A stretch of 64,000 nucleotides of DNA from Planctomycetota bacterium (GTDB lineage: Bacteria; Planctomycetota; J058): NCBI GenBank assembly GCA_023954375.1, contig JAMLIC010000044.1, forward strand, positions 1-64,000, in the 5' to 3' direction. Below are positions 8,220 through 16,939 of the stretch, in pieces. The position numbers were made by a program, and so were the translations under genes. Each line of letters begins with the position of its first letter. Positions within the stretch are counted from its first letter, which is position 1. Below the pieces are notes generated by a model. That model was not told the origin of the DNA and searched no databases. It saw nothing but the letters and a program-made list of their open reading frames with translations.

Positions 8220-8732
8220 TCACCGGCGGCGGTAGGTCACGTCGAGGAGGCGCTCGCGAGCGCCGTCGAGCTCCAGCTCGAGGCGAAGCTCGAGCCGGTC
8301 CGCGGCGGCCAGCCGGTAGGTGGTCACGACGGCGCCGCCCGACGGGTCCGGCGCCCGCAGGGTCAGCGTCTCCGCATCCCCCGGCCCCTCGGCGATCGTC
8401 GGCCGGCGCTCGGGATCGGCCCACACGAGGGCATAGCGCCCGCCGGGCGCGCGCGTGAGGAAGCCGCGCGCGGCGTAGCCGGCGCCTCCCGGGGCCCCGC
8501 GCGTGACCTCCAGGTCGAGCTGGAGCCACGTGTGGCCGAGCGTCCAGGCGACGGTCAGCCGGTCGGCGTAGGGCAGCGGGCGCCCGTCGGGGCCGGTGGC
8601 CTGGCCCTCGCCCTGCCACTCGCCGACGAGGCGCTCGAGCAGCGGGTCGTCGAGGCGCGTAGGGCCGTCCGCACGCGCCGCCGTCAGCGCGAGCGCCAGC
8701 GCGATCAGCGCCGCGGGGGCGCTCCCCCTCAC
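8220..8732 (-). CDS. Secreted DUF1579-like protein
   Basis: 170 residues from a GTG at 8732 that overlaps the stop of the preceding deaminase gene (GTGA). It has a short Sec signal peptide (LIALALALTAARA). The mature part contains LVGEWQGEG near its start and WTLGHTWLQ, then repeated beta strands including RLELRLELELDG. This resembles lipocalin-like DUF1579 proteins, whose function is not known. Its coupling to menaquinone genes may reflect operon position rather than a role in the pathway. Confidence 0.7.
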   Translation of the reverse strand: MRGSAPAALIALALALTAARADGPTRLDDPLLERLVGEWQGEGQATGPDGRPLPYADRLTVAWTLGHTWLQLDLEVTRGAPGGAGYAARGFLTRAPGGRYALVWADPERRPTIAEGPGDAETLTLRAPDPSGGAVVTTYRLAAADRLELRLELELDGARERLLDVTYRRR

Positions 8733-9976
8733 GCCGCACCTCCCAGCCGCGCGAGCCCGTGGCGGACCTCGCCGCCGAGGACCGTGAGCCGCACGTGGTC
8801 GCGGGTGGCCGTCGCCACGAGCGCCTCGATCGGGCACCCACGCCCCTGCGGGAGGTCGATCGCGACCAGGTCCGCCAGCCGCCCCGGCGCGAGCGCGCCG
8901 TACTCGTCGGCCCCCCCGAGCACCTCGGCGCCGCCGAGCGTGAGGAGGCGCAGGACCCCCGGCGCGTCGAGCGGCGCGCCGGCGCGGCGCGCCTCCTCGA
9001 ACAGGTCCGGCCGCGGGTTCGAGGCCCGCGAGTCGGTGCCGAGCGCGCGCGGGCCGCCGCCCTGGGCGAACACCGCCGCCGGCGGCGCGCCGTGGCCCAG
9101 GACCACGTTCGAGACCGGGCAGGCCACCGCGCCCGCGCCGGAGGCGGCGACGCGGCGCAGGTCCCTGCGGCTGGCCTGCGTCAGGTGGACGAGCGTGACC
9201 CCCGGCCGGAGCGCCCCGACCTCCGCGGCCCAGGCCACCGGCGAGCGGCCGCTCGGCCGGACGTCGACGCCGCGGGCGCGCAGGCGCTCGGCCAGCGGCC
9301 CCGCGCCCCGGCGCACGAAGGCGTCCTCGGCCGCCGACTCGGCGAGGTGAAGGCTGAGCGGCGCGCCGCGCGCGGCGGCCAGGCCGATCACGGCGCGCAG
9401 GAGCGAGGCCGACACCGTGTACGGCGCGTGCGGCGCCAGGCCGACGCGCCGGCCGGGGCCGGCGGCCGGGCGCAGGCGCGCGAGGCCCGCGGCCGCCGCC
9501 GCCAGCGCGACATCGGCCTGCGCGGGGTCCGGGCCGAACACCTCCAGGTGCAGCGCGCCGCGGAGGCCCGCGCGCGCGAGCGCCAGCGCGACCTCGGGCG
9601 CCGGTCCGGAGTCGCCCACGGCGGTCACGCCCCGCGCCAGCGCGTCGCGCGCGCCGGCCTCGGCGGCGGCCGCGAGCGCCGCGGGGGTCCGCGCGAGGGC
9701 GTGGCCCTTCATCACCTCGAGCCACGCCGCGAACCCCTGACCGAGCGGCGCCGGCGCGTCGAACCAGCACAGGTGGGTGTGGGCGTCCACGAGGCCCGGC
9801 AGGAGCGCGCAGCCCTCGAGGTGAACGCGTTGTGCGCCGGACCACGCGCGCAGGAGGGTCCGCGCGGGGCCCACGGCCGCGATCCGCTCGCCGCGCACGA
9901 CGACCCCGGCGCCACGCAAGGTCGCCATCGGCGAGACCGGCAGCACCACGTCGGCCGTGTAGACCGTGGGGGTCAC
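8729..9976 (-). CDS. mqnX: Amidohydrolase, probable aminodeoxyfutalosine deaminase (MqnX type)
   Basis: 415 residues from the GTG at 9976 (GTGA overlap with mqnC). It is an amidohydrolase-superfamily barrel: the metal-binding HxH is at residues 66 and 68 (VDAHTHL), followed by PHAPYTVS, SLHLAES with the acid-base Glu, a TLVHL His and LGTDSRASNP with the metal-ligand Asp. These are the features of the deaminase subgroup that converts aminodeoxyfutalosine to futalosine in the alternative menaquinone pathway. Position immediately after mqnE, mqnA and mqnC supports that over a guanine or cytosine deaminase role. If correct, a futalosine hydrolase (MqnB) is needed next and is not in this window. 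Confidence 0.8.
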   Translation of the reverse strand: MTPTVYTADVVLPVSPMATLRGAGVVVRGERIAAVGPARTLLRAWSGAQRVHLEGCALLPGLVDAHTHLCWFDAPAPLGQGFAAWLEVMKGHALARTPAALAAAAEAGARDALARGVTAVGDSGPAPEVALALARAGLRGALHLEVFGPDPAQADVALAAAAAGLARLRPAAGPGRRVGLAPHAPYTVSASLLRAVIGLAAARGAPLSLHLAESAAEDAFVRRGAGPLAERLRARGVDVRPSGRSPVAWAAEVGALRPGVTLVHLTQASRRDLRRVAASGAGAVACPVSNVVLGHGAPPAAVFAQGGGPRALGTDSRASNPRPDLFEEARRAGAPLDAPGVLRLLTLGGAEVLGGADEYGALAPGRLADLVAIDLPQGRGCPIEALVATATRDHVRLTVLGGEVRHGLARLGGAA

Positions 9977-11073
9977 GCGGCCACCACGGGCAGCGCGCGC
10001 CCGCGGGGGGCGTCGTCGACGATGCGGTAGAGCGTGTCGCGCCGCCGCGGGGCCAGGCTCATGCGCTCGATCACCGCGCGGGCGCCGGCCTCGGTCAGCG
10101 TGCGCTCGCGGCCCGCGCTGGCCACGACGTGCTCCTCGAGGAGCACGTTGCCCAGGTCGTCGGCGCCGAACGCGAGGGCCAGGCCGGCCACCTCCGGCCC
10201 CTGCGTGAGCGGGCTGGCCTGGATCGTGCCCACACCGTCGAGCACGAGGCGCGCGGCGGCCACCACCCGCAGGTACTCCGCCGCCGTCACCTCGCGCGCC
10301 TCCACGGGCGCCTCGCCGCGCTGGTAGGTCCAGGCGATCAGCGCCGTGAAGCCGCCCGTCCGCGCCTGCAGCGCCCGGAGGGCCAGGAGGTGGTCGGCGA
10401 TGTCGTCCGGCCCGTCGTGCGCGGTGCCGAACATGAGCGTGGCCGAGCTGCGGATGCCCAGGCGGTGCGCTGCCTCGTGCACGCGCAGCCAGTCCCCCGC
10501 GCGCGCCTTGAGCGGCGCGATCGCCCGGCGCACGCGCTCGACCAGGAGCTCCGCCCCGGCGCCGGGGAGCGTCTGCAGGCCGGCCTCCCGGAGCGCCAGG
10601 AGCACCTCCTCGAGGGGCCGCTTCTCCACGCGCGCGAGATGCAGGACCTCGGGCGCCGAGAGCGCGTGCACCCAGGCGCCGGTCTCGCGCAGGGCGCGCA
10701 GGAGGTCCTCGTAGTGGCCGAGCCGCAGGGTCGGGTGGTGCCCGCCCTGGAGCAGGACCTGCGTGGCCCCCTGCGCCTGCGCGGCGCGCACCCGGCCGAC
10801 GACCTCGTCGGGCGTGAGGACGTAGCCCTCGGGGTGCCAGGGCGGGCGGTAGAACGAGCAGAAGCCGCAGCGGGTGACGCACACGTTCGTCAGGTTGACG
10901 TTCGTGTTGACGATGTAAGTGGCCACGCCCGGCGGGCGGGCGCGGTCGCGGGCGGCGGCGGCCAGCTCGCCCAGGGCGATCAGCGGGGCCTCCGTGAGCA
11001 GGAAGCGCGCGTCCTCGCGGCCGAGCGGGGCGCGGTCGTCGAGGCGTCGGCGGATGTCGTCGAGCCGGGTCAT
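9973..11073 (-). CDS. mqnC: Cyclic dehypoxanthinyl futalosine synthase MqnC
   Basis: 366 residues from the ATG at 11073 with AGGAGA upstream. It is a radical SAM enzyme: NLTNVCVTRCGFCSFYR carries the CxxxCxxC cluster ligands at Cys65, Cys69 and Cys72. It then has LQGGHHP, SAPEVLHLA and LPGAGAELLV motifs typical of MqnC, which closes the dehypoxanthinyl futalosine ring to the spiro intermediate. MqnE in the same operon has a different cluster context (CRHACTFC), which lets the two radical SAM enzymes be told apart. The gene lies 17 bases after mqnA and overlaps mqnX by 4 bases. Confidence 0.9.
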   Translation of the reverse strand: MTRLDDIRRRLDDRAPLGREDARFLLTEAPLIALGELAAAARDRARPPGVATYIVNTNVNLTNVCVTRCGFCSFYRPPWHPEGYVLTPDEVVGRVRAAQAQGATQVLLQGGHHPTLRLGHYEDLLRALRETGAWVHALSAPEVLHLARVEKRPLEEVLLALREAGLQTLPGAGAELLVERVRRAIAPLKARAGDWLRVHEAAHRLGIRSSATLMFGTAHDGPDDIADHLLALRALQARTGGFTALIAWTYQRGEAPVEAREVTAAEYLRVVAAARLVLDGVGTIQASPLTQGPEVAGLALAFGADDLGNVLLEEHVVASAGRERTLTEAGARAVIERMSLAPRRRDTLYRIVDDAPRGRALPVVAA

Positions 11074-11090
11074 GGGGTCTCCTCTCACGG

Positions 11091-11822
11091 TCAGGCGCAG
11101 CGCGCCGGCGCGGCGAGGTGGCGGGCGAAGCGCGCCAGCGCCGCCTCGTGCGCGGGCCCGAGCGCGTGGGTCAGGGTGCGGGTCAGGTAGGTCGCGACCT
11201 CGTCCTCGGGGAGGCCGAGCCGGGCGGCCTCCTCCCTGGCGAGGGCCGGGCGACGGGCGAGGCCCGCCTCGAGGGCGTCGTCGAGCAGGTTCGCCCACGC
11301 CGCCGGCGGGCAGGGGCGCGCGGTCGCCCAGCGGCAGAAGACGAAGGGCAGCCCGGTCCACGCCGCCCAGTCGGCGGCCAGGTCGAGCGTGAGCGCCGCC
11401 GGCGGCGGGCGGAGCGCGGCGTCGCCGATGAGCACCCGGCCGGCGCCCGGCGCGGCGCTGGCGGCGACGACGCGCGCCGCGACGCCGTGGCGCTCGCGCA
11501 GGAGCACCTCGCAGAGCGCGTTCGAGGTGCGCGACGTCGGGTCGGCCACGACCTCGCGCAGGTCGGCGAGCGGCCCGGGCGCGAGCAGGAGGACGGTGCG
11601 CGCGCGGTCGGTCGAGGCCACGCCGCCGCGGCCGAGCGCCGTCCACCCGCGGCGGATGACCTCGGCCGACGGCGCGAGCGCCACGTCGCACTCGCCGGCG
11701 GCGAGCCGCGCGGCGCAGCCGCGCGGTGTGTCCGTGATCAGCCGCACGCCCGGGCGGCCCTGCAGCGCGTCCCACAGCGGGCGGGCGTTGGCGTAGCGGA
11801 CGGCGGCGACGCGCAGGGTCAC
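11091..11822 (-). CDS. mqnA: Chorismate dehydratase MqnA
   Basis: 243 residues from the GTG at 11822, overlapping the mqnE stop as GTGA. The N-terminus VAAVRYANARPLWDAL matches the MqnA pattern (a strand, then Y-x-N-x-x-P-L), and DVALAPSAEV and RTSNALCEVLL follow, as in this periplasmic-binding-protein-like fold. The enzyme dehydrates chorismate to 3-[(1-carboxyvinyl)oxy]benzoate, the first committed step. It is somewhat shorter than many MqnA proteins. The related MqnD is encoded separately at 20905, so the two family members are both accounted for. Confidence 0.88.
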   Translation of the reverse strand: MTLRVAAVRYANARPLWDALQGRPGVRLITDTPRGCAARLAAGECDVALAPSAEVIRRGWTALGRGGVASTDRARTVLLLAPGPLADLREVVADPTSRTSNALCEVLLRERHGVAARVVAASAAPGAGRVLIGDAALRPPPAALTLDLAADWAAWTGLPFVFCRWATARPCPPAAWANLLDDALEAGLARRPALAREEAARLGLPEDEVATYLTRTLTHALGPAHEAALARFARHLAAPARCA

Positions 11823-13006
11823 GCGGCGGCCTCGGACACCGACACCGGCGCGTAGCGCCCGTCGCGCTCCACCGGCGCGCGGCCGGCCTCGCGGATCAGC
11901 CGGACGATGCGCTCCTTGCTCAGCCCCTCGTCGGTGGTCGCGCCCGCCGCGTGGGTGATCCGCTCGCGGAGCACCGTGCCGTTGAGGTCGTCGACGCCGA
12001 AGCTCAGGCTGAGCTGGGCGGCGTCGGGCCCGATCATGATCCAGTAGGCCTTGATGTGCGGGACGTTGTCGAGGAGCAGGCGCGCGATCGCCAGCGCGCG
12101 CAGGTCGTCGTGCAGCGAGGGCCCCGGCAGGTGCGACAGGCGCGTGTTCGCCGGGTGGAACTTGAGCGGGATGAACGAGGAGAAGCCCTTCTCGACCGGC
12201 GCGAGCGGATCGAGGGCGTCCCCCGCCAGCGCCTCGTCCTGCACGGCCCGCAGGGCCAGCAGGTGGTCGATCCGGTGCTCGGGGGCCTCGATGTGTCCGT
12301 AGAGCATGGTGGCGTTGCTCGGCAGGCCGAGCGCGTGCGCGGTCCGGTGCACCTCGAGCCAGCGGGCGCCATCCGCCTTGGAGGCGCAGATCCGCCGCCG
12401 CACCTCCGGCGCGAAGATCTCCGCGCCGCCGCCCGCCAGGTGGTCGAGGCCGGCCTCGACCAGGTCGGTCAGCACGCGCTCGAGCGGCAGGCCCGAGAGG
12501 GCGGCCATGTGGTCGACCTCGACCGCGGTCCAGGCCTTGATCCCGACCTCCCCGCGCGGCAGGTGGCGGCGCAGGGCGCGGACGACGTCGACGTAGACGT
12601 CGTAGCCCCAGTCCGGATGCACGCCGCCGACGACGTGGATCTCGCGCACGCCGAGGGCCGCCATGCGCGCCGCCTCGTCCTCGACCTGCGCCAGGTCCAT
12701 CGTGTACGCGTCCGCCGCGCGCCGGGTGCGGGCGAAGGCGCAGAACGTGCACGCGTGGCGGCACACGTTCGTCGGGTTGAGGTGGTGGTCGCGGACGTAG
12801 TAGGTCCGGTCGCCGTGCAGGCGCTCGCGCCGGAGGTTCGCCAGGTAGGCCAGCCCCCGCAGGTCGCGCGTCGCCTCGAGGGCCAGGGCGTCCCGGCGGT
12901 CGAGGCGCTCGCCGGCGAGGGCCTTGTCCAGCACGGGGGCGAGGTCGCCCGCGCGCAGGCGCGCCTCGAGGGCGAGGTCCCGGCGGGCGTCGAGCAGGGT
13001 GGTCAC
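11819..13006 (-). CDS. mqnE: Aminofutalosine synthase MqnE
   Basis: 395 residues from the GTG at 13006 (GGAGGAG upstream; GTGA overlap with the hydrolase gene). It is a radical SAM enzyme with NPTNVCRHACTFCAF: Cys82, Cys86 and Cys89. VVGGVHPDWGYDVY, AGGGAEIFAPEVR and FIPLKFHPANT are the expected MqnE signatures. It joins the MqnA product to SAM to give aminodeoxyfutalosine. It is the first menaquinone gene in the transcript, directly after the acyl-modifying genes. Confidence 0.9.
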   Translation of the reverse strand: MTTLLDARRDLALEARLRAGDLAPVLDKALAGERLDRRDALALEATRDLRGLAYLANLRRERLHGDRTYYVRDHHLNPTNVCRHACTFCAFARTRRAADAYTMDLAQVEDEAARMAALGVREIHVVGGVHPDWGYDVYVDVVRALRRHLPRGEVGIKAWTAVEVDHMAALSGLPLERVLTDLVEAGLDHLAGGGAEIFAPEVRRRICASKADGARWLEVHRTAHALGLPSNATMLYGHIEAPEHRIDHLLALRAVQDEALAGDALDPLAPVEKGFSSFIPLKFHPANTRLSHLPGPSLHDDLRALAIARLLLDNVPHIKAYWIMIGPDAAQLSLSFGVDDLNGTVLRERITHAAGATTDEGLSKERIVRLIREAGRAPVERDGRYAPVSVSEAAA

Positions 13007-13704
13007 GGGGTCTCCTCCCGGGTGAGCGAGGCCAGGTGGGCCTCGAGGTAGGCCAGCGTCGGGCGGACCAGGCGGTCCTCCTGGCCGAGGGCGAAGTGGT
13101 CGAGGCGCGGGAGCACGCGCGCGTGCGCCCGCGGGAAGGCGGCGCGCAGCGCGTCCTCCGGTGGGGGCGGGGCGCAGGCGTCGTCGCCGGCGCACAGGAG
13201 CAGGGCCGGGCGCCCCTCGAGGCCGGGGAGCGCCTGCTTGCCCACGGGGGGGCAGAGGCCCACGAGGGCCAGGGCCGGGTCCTCGAGCGCCAGCGGCAGG
13301 GCGGCGGCCAGGCCGAACGAGTAGCCCACCAGGGCCACCGCCCGGAACAGGCGCCGGGCCAGGCCGAGCGCGGCGCGCGCGTCGGCGACCAGCGCCGAGA
13401 CGTCGCCCGTGCGCTCGACCGCGGCGAAGCGCTCGTAGCGGGGCAGCGCCGGGCCGTCGGCCTGGCTGCCGCCCACGCCGCGGTAGTTGAAGCGCAGGAC
13501 GCCCCAGCCGCGGGCGAGGACGCCGCGCGCGACGGCCAGGACGACGTTGTTGTCCGCGTCGCCGCCGAGGAGCGGGTGCGGCGGCGCGACCACCACGCCC
13601 GGGCAGGCGGCGTCCGCCCCGGGCGGGAGGCTGACGAACGCCTCCAGGGCGCCGCCAGGCACGGGGCGCACGAGGCGGGCGGCGTCGAGCGTCGTCGCGG
13701 GCAT
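13003..13704 (-). CDS. Alpha/beta hydrolase
   Basis: 233 residues from the ATG at 13704, which shares one base with the preceding stop (TGATG). It shows FNYRGVGGSQ, the nucleophile elbow GYSFG, an AGDDA acid-residue segment and LDHF near the end supplying the catalytic His, so a Ser-Asp-His triad is complete. It resembles small bacterial esterases/dienelactone-hydrolase-like proteins. Substrate unknown. Its place between an adenylate-forming enzyme and mqnE suggests action on an acyl or ester intermediate of the same operon, which is only an inference. Confidence 0.8.
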   Translation of the reverse strand: MPATTLDAARLVRPVPGGALEAFVSLPPGADAACPGVVVAPPHPLLGGDADNNVVLAVARGVLARGWGVLRFNYRGVGGSQADGPALPRYERFAAVERTGDVSALVADARAALGLARRLFRAVALVGYSFGLAAALPLALEDPALALVGLCPPVGKQALPGLEGRPALLLCAGDDACAPPPPEDALRAAFPRAHARVLPRLDHFALGQEDRLVRPTLAYLEAHLASLTREETP

Positions 13705-14807
13705 CAGTAGAGCCCCTCCCGCGGCGCCTCGAGCGCCCGCGCGGGCTGCGGGTCGCGCAGGCCGCGCCGCGCGAAGCCCAGCGCCTCGACCTCGGGCGGG
13801 GCCACGACGCACGTCGCCTCGTCGCGCTCGACCAGGTTCGGCAGGAGGCAGCTCTCGTCGAGGCGGTGCACGAGCACCCGCCCGCGCTCGCCGGCGCCGA
13901 CCGGCCGCGTGATGTCGACCGTGCCCTCCGCCTCGGCCACGACGTCCACGACCAGGCGTCCGCGCAGGGCGAAGTAGTCCACGTGCGCCGCGTCCGGATG
14001 CGGGACGACCTCCGGGAGCATCCCGACCATCGAGTTGCCGTAGCCGGGGAGGACGACCGCCGCCGGGAACGCCCGCGCGGCCAGCCGCAGGACGGGCGAC
14101 GCCACGGGCAGGCCGCCGAGGTGGACCCCGCGCACGGCCCCTCGCTCGTCGGGCGTGAGCTCCGCCGCCAGGCCCTCGAGCAGCGGCGGCGTGACGAACA
14201 GCACGTCGGGCCGCTCGCGGCGGACCACGTCGAGCGCCTGCGTCAGCACGTGCTCGCGGTAGAGCGTCGCCGCCGCGCCGCGCTGGTTGCGCGCCCAGCG
14301 CGGGTCGAGGTCCACCGTGAACGGCTCGAGCGCCCCGTGCGCCCGCGCCAGGAGGCGCGCCGCCTGGCCGATCACGTGGGGGCCCGACGGCCCGACGAAC
14401 AGCCAGCGGCCGGCGCCGGGGAAGCGGCGGGCGCGGCCGGCGCGCAGGAAGCTCTCGCCGAAGGCCTCGCGCAGCTCGTCGGGCTGGAACACGGTCCGCA
14501 CGGGCGGCCCGCTGGTCCCGCCGGTCTCGGCGAGGACGAGCTCGCTCCGGCGCCGCGCCAGGAGCGAGCGCGGGACGAACTCCTCGAGCGGCCGCGCCTC
14601 GAGCGCGCGCCGGTCGAACGGGCCAAGGCGGGCCAGGTCGGCCACGGTCTGCACCTCGTCGCGGAGCGAGGCGCCCAGCGCCCGCTGGCGCTCGAGCCAG
14701 TAGGGGCTGCCGCCCGCCGGGTCGAGGTGCGCGGCGAGCGCCCGGCGCAGGGCCGCGTCCTCGGGGGTGGCCGGCGGGGCGGGACGGCGACGCAACAGCC
14801 TCAGCAC
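13704..14807 (-). CDS. PaaK/LuxE-like adenylate-forming enzyme
   Basis: 367 residues from the GTG at 14807, overlapping the end of the MMPL gene by 7 bases. LAETGGTSGPPVRT at ~93-105 is the Gly/Ser/Thr-rich phosphate-binding motif of adenylate-forming (ANL) enzymes. GGLPVASP and LPGYGNSMVGM match the A4/A5-type motifs of phenylacetate-CoA ligase and LuxE acyl-protein synthetase relatives, and GRVLVHRLDES is a candidate for the later hinge region. The chain is shorter than PaaK (about 430), close to LuxE. It could activate a carboxylic acid for the reductase encoded upstream. The partner acceptor (CoA or carrier protein) is not visible here. Confidence 0.7.
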   Translation of the reverse strand: MLRLLRRRPAPPATPEDAALRRALAAHLDPAGGSPYWLERQRALGASLRDEVQTVADLARLGPFDRRALEARPLEEFVPRSLLARRRSELVLAETGGTSGPPVRTVFQPDELREAFGESFLRAGRARRFPGAGRWLFVGPSGPHVIGQAARLLARAHGALEPFTVDLDPRWARNQRGAAATLYREHVLTQALDVVRRERPDVLFVTPPLLEGLAAELTPDERGAVRGVHLGGLPVASPVLRLAARAFPAAVVLPGYGNSMVGMLPEVVPHPDAAHVDYFALRGRLVVDVVAEAEGTVDITRPVGAGERGRVLVHRLDESCLLPNLVERDEATCVVAPPEVEALGFARRGLRDPQPARALEAPREGLY

Positions 14808-16939
14808 GGGGTCAGATCCTCTCGCTCCTCGCGCGCGGGGGTCCTCGTCCGGTCGCGGACGAGGAGCAGCGCGGGCAGGAGCACCAGGTCGCCCAGGACC
14901 GCGGTGACGCTCGTGGCCGCCACGAGCAGGCCGAAGTCGCGCGTGGGCCGGAACGGCGCGGCGACGAACGCGGCGAAGCCGACGGCCAGCGCCAGCCACG
15001 TGCACAGGACCGGCCGGCCGACGGCGCGCAGGGCGTGGGCCACGGCCTCGAGCGGCGGCGCGGCGGCGCGCCGCGCCTCGACCACGCGGTGCAGGATGTG
15101 GATCGTGTCGTCGACCACGAGGCCAAGCGCGATGCTCGCCACGGTCACCGTGGCCACGTCGAGCGGGACGCCCGCCCAGCCCATGGCGCCGAGCGTGAGC
15201 ACGACCGGCGCGACGTTGGGCAGGAGCGCCGCCGCGACCAGCAGCGGGGCGCGGTAGACGACGAGGAGCAGGGCCGCGACGACGAGGAGCGCGGTGCCGA
15301 ACGAGGCCACCTGCGTGCGCACGAGGGCCGCCTGCACGCGCACGAGCAGCGGCATGGACCCGGTGAGCCGCGCCTCGACCGGCGCGCCGGCGAAGCGCTC
15401 GTCGAGGCGGGCCCGCAGGCGCTCGGAGAGGGCCAGCGAGCCCTCGGACTCCGTCGTCCGGCACGCGAGCGTCACGCGCACGGCGAGGTGGTCGCCCGCG
15501 CGCCGGACGTGGTGGACCAGGGCGGGCTCGTCGAAGGCCCCCTCGTCCAGCGCCAGGCGCAGCGCCCGCGTGGCGGCCAGGGGCGACAGGCCGGCCAGGC
15601 GCGGGTCGTGGTCGAGGGGCGACACGGCCCCGAGCACGTCCGCCTCGGCCCGGGCGTCGTCCAGGAAGCCGCGGGCCGCGGCGATCACGGGGGCCGACAG
15701 CACCTCGCGCGCGGGCCCCTCGAGCCACACCTCGAGCGGCGTGAGGCCGGTGAGGCCCCCCTCGATGGCGGCGGTCGCCGCGCGCAGGGGGTGGTCGGGG
15801 GCGAAGAAGCGCAGCACGTGCGACTCGATGCGCAGGCGGCCGACGCCCACGGCCGCGAGGGCCAGGAGCGCGGCCGACGTCGCGAGGATCAGCGGCGCGC
15901 GGGCGGCCACGGCGCCGGCCCAGCGCCGCGGCAGGTCGCCGGTCGCCGCGCCCATCGGCGTCGCCGACCGCCGGGCGGGCAGGCGCGCCGGGACGAGGCG
16001 GAAGAGCGCCGGCAGCGCCGTGAACGTCAGGACGAAGGCGATGAGCACCCCCAGCGCGCCAAAGGCGCCCAGGTCGCGCACCGGAGTCAGACCCGAGGTG
16101 CAGAGCGAGAGGAGCCCCGCCGCCGTGGTCACGGCCGTGAGGAGGCACGGCGCGAGGGTCTCGTCGACGGCGCGGCCCCAGTCGTCGCCGCGCACGGCGC
16201 TCACGAGGTGCAGCGCGTAGGCCGTGCCCAGGACGACGAGCAGGGCCGGGACGATGACGACCACCATGTTCAGGCTGCGCCCCGTGAGCGCCAGCGCGCC
16301 CACGGTCCACACGCAGGCCACCAGCGCCAGGGCGAGCACGGCCACGGCGACGCGCCACGCGCCGAGGGCGCCCCACAGGACGAGGCCCGTGATCGCGACG
16401 ACCACGGGGAACAGCGCGGCGAACGACCCGCGCGAGCCCCGGTCCATGGCGTGGTTGACCACCTCGGGGCCGGCGAGGTGCACGGGCCACGGCGCCCGGG
16501 CGGCGCGCGCCGCCACGGCGTCGATGAGCGCGGCGCGCTCGACGACCGGCAGGTCGGGGCGCGGCGCGACCAGGAGGCCCACCAGGTCCGGCCCCGTGAG
16601 CAGGCGCCCGACCGGGTCGTCGCGGAGGCCCCGCTCGACGCGCGCCACGCCGGGCAGCGCCGCGAGGTCGCGCGCGAGCGCGTCGAAGGCGGCGCGGTCG
16701 TCGTCGCGGGCGGAGTCGGGCCGCCCCGGGTCGAGCGCGGCGGCCGCGAGCACGAAGCTGTCCTCGCCGAAGCGGGCGCGGAAGGCCTCGTAGGCGACGA
16801 GCTCCGGGTCGCCCGCCGGCAGCCACACCGGGAGCGAGTTGTCGGTCTCGACCCCGGCGGCGGCCGCCCCGAGGGCCACGGTGACCAGGAGCGCCGCGCC
16901 CAGCGTGGCCCTTGGCCGGGCGAGCGCCAGGGGGCTCAC
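14801..16939 (-). CDS. MMPL/RND-superfamily exporter
   Basis: 712 residues from the GTG at 16939, GTGA overlap with the aminotransferase gene. One N-terminal transmembrane helix, a periplasmic loop (~30-200), a block of five helices with LNMVVVIVPALLVVLGTAYALH, a second loop and a second five-helix block with GLVVDDTIHILHR give the classic two-repeat RND topology. The size and the absence of heavy-metal motifs fit the MMPL/HpnN-like group that moves lipids or other hydrophobic molecules rather than metals. In this operon it is the obvious exporter for a product made by the neighbouring reductase, aminotransferase and ligase. Confidence 0.82.
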   Translation of the reverse strand: MSPLALARPRATLGAALLVTVALGAAAAGVETDNSLPVWLPAGDPELVAYEAFRARFGEDSFVLAAAALDPGRPDSARDDDRAAFDALARDLAALPGVARVERGLRDDPVGRLLTGPDLVGLLVAPRPDLPVVERAALIDAVAARAARAPWPVHLAGPEVVNHAMDRGSRGSFAALFPVVVAITGLVLWGALGAWRVAVAVLALALVACVWTVGALALTGRSLNMVVVIVPALLVVLGTAYALHLVSAVRGDDWGRAVDETLAPCLLTAVTTAAGLLSLCTSGLTPVRDLGAFGALGVLIAFVLTFTALPALFRLVPARLPARRSATPMGAATGDLPRRWAGAVAARAPLILATSAALLALAAVGVGRLRIESHVLRFFAPDHPLRAATAAIEGGLTGLTPLEVWLEGPAREVLSAPVIAAARGFLDDARAEADVLGAVSPLDHDPRLAGLSPLAATRALRLALDEGAFDEPALVHHVRRAGDHLAVRVTLACRTTESEGSLALSERLRARLDERFAGAPVEARLTGSMPLLVRVQAALVRTQVASFGTALLVVAALLLVVYRAPLLVAAALLPNVAPVVLTLGAMGWAGVPLDVATVTVASIALGLVVDDTIHILHRVVEARRAAAPPLEAVAHALRAVGRPVLCTWLALAVGFAAFVAAPFRPTRDFGLLVAATSVTAVLGDLVLLPALLLVRDRTRTPAREEREDLTPC

